Positions 51,287-64,000 of a stretch of 64,000 nucleotides of DNA are shown here, one piece after another. The position numbers and the translations under genes were made by a program. The DNA is taken from assembly GCA_016722025.1 (NCBI GenBank), contig JADKGZ010000002.1, positions 321,971-385,970 on the forward strand, read 5' to 3'. The DNA is from Acidimicrobiaceae bacterium. Its GTDB lineage: Bacteria; Actinomycetota; Acidimicrobiia; Acidimicrobiales; Ilumatobacteraceae. Each line of letters begins with the position of its first letter. The first letter of the stretch is position 1. Below the pieces are notes generated by a model. That model was not told the origin of the DNA and did no database searches. It saw only the letters and a program-made list of their open reading frames with translations.

Positions 51287-52457
51287 CTACTTCTGCTTCA
51301 CGGCTTGCAGGCTGAGCAGGTTGAACGGTTCGGTATCGATCTCGGCAAGTTCCACCTTCCCGGAGAGCACCGCTTGTTTCCACGCCTGATGCTCAGGGTC
51401 CATCGCGTGGAACTCGGGCATCACGTGCTCAGCGAAGAGTGCCAGTGCTTCGCAGATGTGTTCGTGGCGGTTGCGTCCCGCTTGGTTCAACAGGATCACC
51501 TGGTCGACGCCGGACTCTGCGAAACGGTGGAGTCGCTCGCGGATGGTGGCCGGCGAGCCGATCAGCCCACCGCTCTGTGCCTTCCGGCCGGCAGCGGAGG
51601 CCTTCCACCCGAGGTACTCGTCCCACAGGCTTGTCGTGCCGGGCACCACCGGCCCGTGCTCGTTGTAGAACCGCAGTGCGAACTGGAAGAACGTGCTGCC
51701 GTCGGCGCGTGCCTGCGCCTCTTCATCGGTGTCGGCGCACATGAACTGGCTGACCACCGCGATGTTGGGGTTCGTGGCGTACGGGCCGAGCGGGTCGAGC
51801 CGTTTCGTGTACGCGTTGTAGTACGCGTGCACCCACGCCTGCGCGGCGTCGGCACTGACGAACTGGAAGCCCAGTGCACCCAGCCCACGACGACCCGCCA
51901 TCTCGATCGTCTCCAGCTGGCTGCACGCCACCCACAGCGGCGGGTGCGGCCGCTGACGGGGCTTCGGAATGACGTTGCGCAGCGGGAAGTCGAAGTACTT
52001 GCCGTGGTACTCCCAGCCTTCCTCCCAGAACATCGGCAGCAGGCATCGCATCGCGTCCTCCCACACCTCGCGCTTGTCGCGAAAGCGACGGTCGAAGGGG
52101 TGCAACTCGGTGACGCTGCTGCCCTCACCGACACCCAGCTCGACTCTGCCGTGGCTGAGCAGATCGAGGGTGCTGACCCGCTCGGCGACACGAGCCGGGT
52201 CGTTGGTCGTCAGCTGCACGACGCCATGGCCCAGGCGGATGTGCTTCGTACGTTGACTGGCGGCCGCGAGGAACACCTCCGGAGCCGAGGAGTGGCTGTA
52301 CTCCTCCAGGAAGTGGTGTTCGACTTCCCAGGCGTAGTCGTAACCCAGCTGGTCGGCCAACTCGACCTGGTCGAGGCGCGTCGTTGAGCAAGTGGTACTC
52401 GTCGTCGGGCCCCCACGGCTTGGGCAGCTGCAACTCGTAGAAGACTCCGAACTTCAC
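51287..52457 (-). CDS. LLM-class flavin-dependent oxidoreductase (luciferase-like, frameshifted near the start)
   Basis: The protein starts at the GTG at 52457 (VKFGVFYELQLPKPWGPDDE). Near 52385 one extra base moves the reading to DQVELADQLGYDYAWEVEHH. The TIM-barrel hallmarks follow: HHFLEEYSHSSAPEVFLAAA, LGHGVVQLTTNDPARVAERV, LSHGRVELGVGEGSSVTELH, and GSPATIRERLHRFAESGVDQ near the end. About 389 residues. LLM enzymes use FMN or F420 with O2 or a reduced cofactor; the substrate is unknown. It is divergent from the amidohydrolase gene across 142 bases and converges with the GNAT gene. Confidence 0.85.
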
Positions 52458-52599
52458 CTCGCGACCCCCATCGCTGCCGAGCTGTGACAGAACCGAACAG
52501 CCTGCGCGCAACCGACGACGCGAACATACGACCTCGGCTTCGCTCGGCACGACACCACGGTCATAACCTCGGCGACGTACGCAACGGAGGGGATCCGAC

Positions 52600-54360
<1,761 letters not shown>

Positions 54361-54385
54361 CACCGCGGCCGGCGGGAAAACGAGC

Positions 54386-54409
54386 GAACCCGCCCCGGAG
54401 GGCGGGTTC
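54386..54409. terminator. bidirectional hairpin terminator between amidohydrolase and rpsG
   Basis: GAACCCGCC (54386-54394) and GGCGGGTTC (54401-54409) make a perfect 9-bp G+C-rich stem with a six-base loop. It lies 26 bases after the amidohydrolase stop and 40 bases beyond the rpsG stop read from the other strand. It is well placed to end both converging transcripts. Confidence 0.7.
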
Positions 54410-54449
54410 GGCTCAGTTCGTGGTGTGCAGCGCCTGGCGGCGCCAAGTG

Positions 54450-54920
54450 TCACCAGCGGTAGTGAGCGAAGGCCTTGTTGCTCTCGGCCATCTTCTGCAT
54501 GTCGTCGCGCTTCTTGATGCTGGCGCCCAGGCCGTTGGCGGCATCGAGCAGCTCGCCGGCCAGGCACTCGGCCATGGTCTTCTCGCGGCGGGCACGGCTG
54601 AAGTCGACCAACCAACGCACCGAGAGGGTGCTGGCACGGCGAGGGCGAACCTCTACCGGCACCTGGTAGGTGGCACCACCGACGCGGCGGCTGCGCACCT
54701 CGAGCGGGGGCTTGATGTTGTCGATGGCACGCTTCAGGGTGGCGATGGGCTCGGCGCCCGACTTCTCTTCCACCATCTTCAGCGCGTCGTACACGATCTT
54801 CTCGGCGACCGAGCGCTTGCCGTGCAGCATGACCTTGTTGACCAGCTGGGTGACGAGCAGCGAACGGTAGATCGGGTCGGGGGTGAGCTCGCGACGCTGG
54901 GCAGGACCTTTACGGGGCAT
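54450..54920 (-). CDS. rpsG: 30S ribosomal protein S7
   Basis: The protein has 156 residues, the normal length. It starts MPRKGPAQRRELTPDPIYRS, with LVTQLVNKVMLHGKRSVAEK, PPLEVRSRRVGGATYQVPVE (the rRNA-binding beta hairpin) and KTMAECLAGELLDAANGLGA. The C terminus AFAHYRW is complete. It assembles the head of the small subunit. It follows rpsL by 12 bases. The usual next genes, fusA and tuf, are missing: a terminator and an unrelated gene come next. Confidence 0.97.
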   Translation of the reverse strand: MPRKGPAQRRELTPDPIYRSLLVTQLVNKVMLHGKRSVAEKIVYDALKMVEEKSGAEPIATLKRAIDNIKPPLEVRSRRVGGATYQVPVEVRPRRASTLSVRWLVDFSRARREKTMAECLAGELLDAANGLGASIKKRDDMQKMAESNKAFAHYRW

Positions 54921-54932
54921 TTTCCGTCTTCC

Positions 54933-55304
54933 TTACTTGGCCATCTTGGCGCCGTAGCGGCTGCGGGCCTGCTTGCGGTTCTTCACGCCGGCGGCATCGA
55001 GCGCGCCGCGAATGATCTTGTAGCGCACACCGGGAAGGTCGCGCACACGGCCACCACGCACGAGCACGATGCTGTGCTCCTGCAGGTTGTGGCCCTCGCC
55101 CGGGATGTAGGCGGTGACTTCGACACCGGAGGTGAGCCGCACGCGGGCCACCTTGCGCAGCGCCGAGTTGGGCTTCTTCGGGGTGTTGGTGTACACGCGA
55201 GTGCACACACCGCGACGCTGCGGCGAACCCTTGAGGGCCGGCGTCTTGGTCTTCGTGAACTTGGTGCTGCGTCCTTGACGGACGAGCTGCTGAATTGTGG
55301 GCAC
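54933..55304 (-). CDS. rpsL: 30S ribosomal protein S12
   Basis: The protein has 123 residues from the GTG at 55304 (VPTIQQLVRQGRSTKFTKTK). RRGVCTRVYTNTPKKPNSAL carries the conserved Lys43-Lys44. The loop GGRVRDLPGVRYKIIRGALD has Arg at position 88 (codon CGC at 55041-55043), where most bacteria have Lys; K88R is a known streptomycin-resistance change. The end ARSRYGAKMAK is typical. It lies in the decoding centre. A leader of about 85 bases runs from the promoter at 55396-55425. Confidence 0.97.
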   Translation of the reverse strand: MPTIQQLVRQGRSTKFTKTKTPALKGSPQRRGVCTRVYTNTPKKPNSALRKVARVRLTSGVEVTAYIPGEGHNLQEHSIVLVRGGRVRDLPGVRYKIIRGALDAAGVKNRKQARSRYGAKMAK

Positions 55305-55395
55305 GCGTCTACCTCTGACCTGAACGACTGAGCGAACGTCTGGAGCCCGGCACCGAAGCGGCACGCAGGCACATCCCAACTGAAAGGACCCCGCA

Positions 55396-55425
55396 ATGTT
55401 AGAGGCGCGCGTTCGGAGGCGGCAA
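55396..55425 (-). promoter_or_regulatory. promoter of the rpsL-rpsG transcript
   Basis: On the minus strand TTGCCG (55420-55425), an 18-base spacer and TAACAT (55396-55401) fit the vegetative consensus. The transcript would start near 55389, leaving about 85 bases before the GTG. The rest of the gap 55305-55525 holds the divergent toxin-antitoxin start region, including two direct TGACCAT copies near 55466-55485. Confidence 0.6.
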
Positions 55426-55525
55426 CCTCGCGTGACGAGTTCGGCCACTTCATCGCGATGAAAATGTGACCATGGTTCGATGACCATAGTCGTGCCGCCA
55501 GCCGCTGCGGCCTAGCCTTGCAGCC

Positions 55526-55765
55526 ATGTCCGAACCCACCGTACCCGCCAGCGTGTTCAAGGCCCGCTGCCTCGCACTGCTCGACGAGGTGGCCACCACT
55601 CACCGCTCGCTGGTGGTCACCAAGCATGGCGTGCCCGTTGCCCGCGTGGTGCCCATCGAGCACAGCACGCTGGGCTCCGGCTCTGTCACGCTGCTGGCCG
55701 ACGACGACAGCGACTACTTCACGGCCGGCACCTTCGACGAGGACTCGTGGGATGCCGACCGCTGA
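55526..55765 (+). CDS. Phd/YefM-type antitoxin
   Basis: The protein has 79 residues: PASVFKARCLALLDEVATTH and RSLVVTKHGVPVARVVPIEH form the DNA-binding Phd/YefM fold. The acidic tail (DDDSDYFTAGTFDEDSWDAD) is the probable toxin-neutralising arm. TAGCCT lies seven bases before the ATG. It overlaps the PIN toxin gene by 14 bases, as in coregulated toxin-antitoxin pairs, and likely represses its own promoter, with two TGACCAT copies upstream as candidate sites. Confidence 0.88.
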   Translation: MSEPTVPASVFKARCLALLDEVATTHRSLVVTKHGVPVARVVPIEHSTLGSGSVTLLADDDSDYFTAGTFDEDSWDADR

Positions 55766-56162
55766 TCCGCTGCTGCTCGACACGCACGTGCTGCTGTGGT
55801 GGCAGGCGGGCTCCGATCGCCTGTCGCCGCGCGCTCGCCGGCTCATCGACGCCGCGCCGCGCCTGTTCCTGAGTGCCATCTCGGTGTGCGAGCTGGCCAC
55901 GCTGGTCGGCCAAGGCCGCATCGCGCTCGACCGTCCGACGCAGATCTGGGTGCACGACCTGCTCGCCGACGGCATCGTCACCATCGCCGAGCTCACCCCC
56001 ACCATCGCGGTCGCGGCTGCGCAACTCGACGACTTCGGCGGCGATCACGCCGACCGCATCATCTACGCCACCGCCGTCCAGAACCAGCTGACCCTCGTCA
56101 CCAAGGACGACACGATGGCCGACTACGCCCGCACCCACGGTGACGCAACCATCGAGTGGTGA
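55752..56162 (+). CDS. PIN-domain toxin (VapC-like ribonuclease)
   Basis: The protein has 136 residues. Acidic catalytic residues are in LLLDTHVLLWW (Asp10), SVCELATLV (Glu47), HADRIIYATA (Asp101) and VTKDD (Asp119/120), the full PIN set. PIN toxins cut specific RNAs such as tRNA or 23S rRNA and stop growth when unbound. The antitoxin gene directly upstream overlaps it. The pair sits between rpoC and rpsL on the opposite strand. Confidence 0.9.
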   Translation: MPTADPLLLDTHVLLWWQAGSDRLSPRARRLIDAAPRLFLSAISVCELATLVGQGRIALDRPTQIWVHDLLADGIVTIAELTPTIAVAAAQLDDFGGDHADRIIYATAVQNQLTLVTKDDTMADYARTHGDATIEW

Positions 56163-56180
56163 ACGGCGCTGCAGACGCGC

Positions 56181-56208
56181 AACGGCCCGGGGCGAACCCC
56201 GGGCCGTT
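56181..56208. terminator. strong hairpin downstream of rpoC
   Basis: AACGGCCCGGGG (56181-56192), the loop CGAA, and CCCCGGGCCGTT (56197-56208) form a perfect 12-bp stem. It lies 25 bases past the rpoC stop when read on the minus strand and 19 bases past the PIN toxin stop on the plus strand, so it can end both. Confidence 0.75.
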
Positions 56209-56232
56209 GTCGGTGTTCAGTTGTCAGGAAGT

Positions 56233-57728
56233 TCAGGCTTCGACGGCCGGCTCGGGCTCGTCGGTGCTGTACGTACCGTGGATGTTGCTCAGCCAGGCAG
56301 CCGGGTCTTCGGCGGCTTCGCTGCTGAAGTAGGCCATCGGCTGGTAGTCGGGCGCCGCAACATCGAACTCGCGGTAGCGCATCATGCCGGTACCGGCCGG
56401 GATGAGCTTGCCGATGATGATGTTCTCCTTCAGGCCCAGCAGGCTGTCGCCCTTGCCGTCGATGGCGGCCTCGGTGAGCACGCGGGTGGTCTCCTGGAAG
56501 GAGGCCGCCGACAGCCAGCTCTCGGTGGCCAGCGACGCCTTGGTGATGCCCATGATCTCGGGGCGACCCTCGGCGGGCTTCTTGCCTTCTTCCACCATGC
56601 GGCGGTTGGTGTCGCGGAACACCTTGGCGTCGGCACGCTCGCCGGGCAGGAAGCCGGTGTCGCCGGGCTCCTGCACGCCGATGCGGCGGGTCATCTGGCG
56701 CACGATCAGCTCGATGTGCTTGTCGGAGATGCTCACACCCTGGTCGCGGTACACCTTCTGCACCTCTTCGACGAGGTACAGCTGGGTCTCGCGGATGCCC
56801 TTGATCTCCATCAGTTCCTTCGGATCGAAGGGACCGTCGGTGATCGGGTCGCCGGCCTTCACGTCCTGGCCGTCGACCACGATGAGGCGGCTACCCGTGG
56901 GCAGGATGATCTGGTGCTCTTCGCCCTGGTCGTCGATGACGGTGACCGGGATGCCCTTGCCCTCGTCGTCGCCGATGTGCAGCACGCCGGTGGCACGGGC
57001 CAGGCGAGCAGAACCACGCGGGGTGCGCGACTCGAACAGCTCGACGACGCGGGGCAGACCGCCGGCGATGTCCTTACCCGCCACACCACCGGTGTGGAAG
57101 GTACGCATCGTCAGCTGGGTACCGGGCTCGCCGATGGACTGGGCGGCGATGACGCCGACCGCCTCGCCGAGCTCGATGCTCTTGCCGGTGGCCAGTGAAC
57201 GGCCGTAGCACAGGGCGCAGACGCCCAACTCGGCGTCGCAGGTGACGACCGAGCGAACACGCACGCGGGTGATCTTGGGATCGTCGCGCAAGGCGGCCAT
57301 CTCGATGTCGCCCACCATCATGTTGCGCGGGTACACCGTGCCGTCGGCCAAGGTGACGTCGGCCGACAGCGCACGGCCGAACAGCTTGGTCTCCAGGTGG
57401 CTACGACGGTTGGCCGTGTCGGCCTCGACGTTCTCGATCCAGAGACCGAGGTTGCTGCCGCAGTCGGGTTCGCGAACGATGAGCTCCTGCGCCACGTCGA
57501 CGAGGCGACGGGTGAGGTAGCCCGAGTCGGCAGTACGCAACGCCGTGTCGACCAAGCCCTTACGGGCACCGGGCGTGGCGATGAAGTACTCGAGGGTCTC
57601 GAGGCCCTCACGGAAGTTCTTCTTGATCGGCCGCGGGATCATGTCGCCACGAGGGTTGGCCACGAGGCCACGCATGCCGGCGATCTGACGCATCTGGGTC
57701 ATGTTGCCTCGGGCGCCCGAGCCGACCA

Positions 57729-57732
<4 letters not shown>
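56233..57732 (-). CDS. rpoC: RNA polymerase subunit beta', C-terminal part (after frameshift)
   Basis: This is the downstream part of rpoC. It opens around DMMVGSGARGNMTQMRQIAG (trigger-loop side) and contains MIPRPIKKNFREGLETLEYF and CDAELGVCALCYGRSLATGK, whose cysteines form the second zinc site. EAVGVIAAQSIGEPGTQLTM (trigger loop) follows. The end, AAEDPAAWLSNIHGTYSTDE, is a little variable. One base appears missing near 57745, where MELEFKAA meets QRFNPIDMMV. With that repaired, RpoC is about 1,300 residues. Confidence 0.95.
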
Positions 57733-60134
<2,402 letters not shown>

Positions 60135-60634
60135 CTCGTGGTCTGGCCTGGGTTCTCAGTAGCCGCTGGTCCGCGAGGCCCGGCGGGCTTCACGCTCGCG
60201 GTCGTCTTCGTCGGTGCCGCGCTCGTTGCGGCTGATGTCGATGCCCAGCTCCTCGGCGGTGCGGAACACGTCTTCGTCCATCTCACGCATCTCGATCTCG
60301 CTGCCATCGCTGGCCAGGACCTCGACGTTGAGGCACAGTGCCTGCATCTCCTTCATGAGCACCTTGAAGCTCTCGGGGATGCCCGGCTCGGGGATGTTCT
60401 CGCCCTTGACGATGGCCTCGTACACCTTCACGCGGCCGAGCACGTCGTCGGACTTGATGGTGAGCAGCTCCTGCAAGCAGTACGCCGCGCCGTAGGCCTC
60501 GAGGGCCCACACTTCCATCTCACCGAAGCGCTGGCCACCGAACTGCGCCTTACCACCCAGCGGCTGCTGGGTGATCATGCTGTACGGGCCGGTGGAGCGA
60601 GCGTGGATCTTGTCGTCGACCAGGTGAGCCAGCT

Positions 60635-63814
<3,180 letters not shown>

Positions 63815-63817
63815 GCG

Positions 63818-63892
63818 CTACTCCTCAATCTCAATCAGCAGGGGGGCGCGCAGGGTCAACGACACAAACGAGTAGCGGGACACGGAACGCAC
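63818..63892 (-). CDS. possible leader ORF in frame with and just before rpoB
   Basis: GTG at 63892 encodes VRSVSRYSFVSLTLRAPLLI and then EIEE before a TAG (63818-63820). It is in the same frame as rpoB and ends three bases before the rpoB GTG; its last codons form the GAGGAG ribosome site. Its N terminus (RSVSRYSF) resembles that of RpoB (RSVSRERYSF). The predicted transcript start is about five bases upstream of the GTG, so translation could be leaderless. No protein product is proven. Confidence 0.4.
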   Translation of the reverse strand: MRSVSRYSFVSLTLRAPLLIEIEE

Positions 63893-63903
63893 GGCAACAG
63901 TCG

Positions 63904-63932
63904 ATCCTATCCGCGGGGCACGCGGTCGTCAA
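63904..63932 (-). promoter_or_regulatory. promoter of the rpoB-rpoC transcript
   Basis: On the minus strand TTGACG (63927-63932), a 17-base spacer and TAGGAT (63904-63909) match the vegetative sigma-70 consensus. The start would be near 63897, giving a leader of about 83 bases. Beyond the promoter (63933-64000) I see nothing that I can name before the window ends. Confidence 0.65.
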
Positions 63933-64000
63933 CCGGCACAGGCAGAAGCCCGGCGGCGAATCCGTTGGGGGGAACGGTAAGCGCATCCGCCGGTGCATGT

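Overview
The window is high-GC DNA (about two-thirds G+C by eye) from an actinomycete-type chromosome. The most likely source is Actinomycetota, class Acidimicrobiia or a close relative. This rests on DUF222/HNH, DUF3052, WYL, TIGR03086, DUF4916 and PPOX-type proteins, actinobacterial-style S12 and RpoB, frequent GTG starts, and many genes whose -10-like TANNNT box lies only 6-7 bases before the start codon (leaderless style). It is ordinary core chromosome with accessory pieces. I see no prophage, IS element, CRISPR array, tRNA or rRNA. No stretch above 300 bases lacks a gene.

Layout. 1-6500: end of an SDR gene, a PPOX protein, a secreted M23 peptidase, then a tightly overlapping run of membrane hydroxylase, sigma factor, membrane protein and ABC ATPase, followed by an AHSA1/ArsR pair divergent from a 1-Cys peroxiredoxin. 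6500-15100 (minus strand): histidine kinase, response regulator, ABC ATPase, two FtsX-type permeases, PPOX and DUF3052. 15100-25950: a zinc-ribbon/cyclase/ATPase/TPR regulator, a Nei-type glycosylase, a secreted subtilase with three C-terminal repeat modules, a NUDIX protein, a WYL regulator and DinB-like proteins. 26000-33400: sucD-sucC with a stand-alone B12-binding protein, a zinc-ribbon/DUF6777/YfaP-like membrane protein, a serpin lipoprotein and a flavodoxin. 33400-45000: PcrA helicase with a 135-residue mini-intein, an HNH protein, a ClC channel, DUF445, a secreted hydrolase with the same kind of repeat module as the subtilase, and a DNA methyltransferase/SDR pair. 45000-54400: DUF1353, an OYE-type flavoenzyme, purE-purK, DedA, DUF3291-GNAT, an LLM-class oxidoreductase divergent from an N-acyl-D-amino-acid deacylase-like enzyme. 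54400-64000: rpsG, rpsL, a Phd/PIN toxin-antitoxin pair, rpoC and rpoB.

Quality warning. rpoB, rpoC and pcrA each carry one apparent single-base frameshift, and at least seven more frameshifts plus one in-frame stop occur elsewhere. Essential genes cannot all be broken, so most of these are probably sequencing or assembly indels. I therefore describe the broken genes as intact genes read across an error, and give the position of each break.

The observations most worth following are the PcrA mini-intein, an in-frame leader ORF that mimics the RpoB N terminus and ends three bases before rpoB, a natural S12 Arg88, the secreted repeat module shared by two unrelated enzymes, and the methyltransferase with an extra C-terminal nuclease-like domain.
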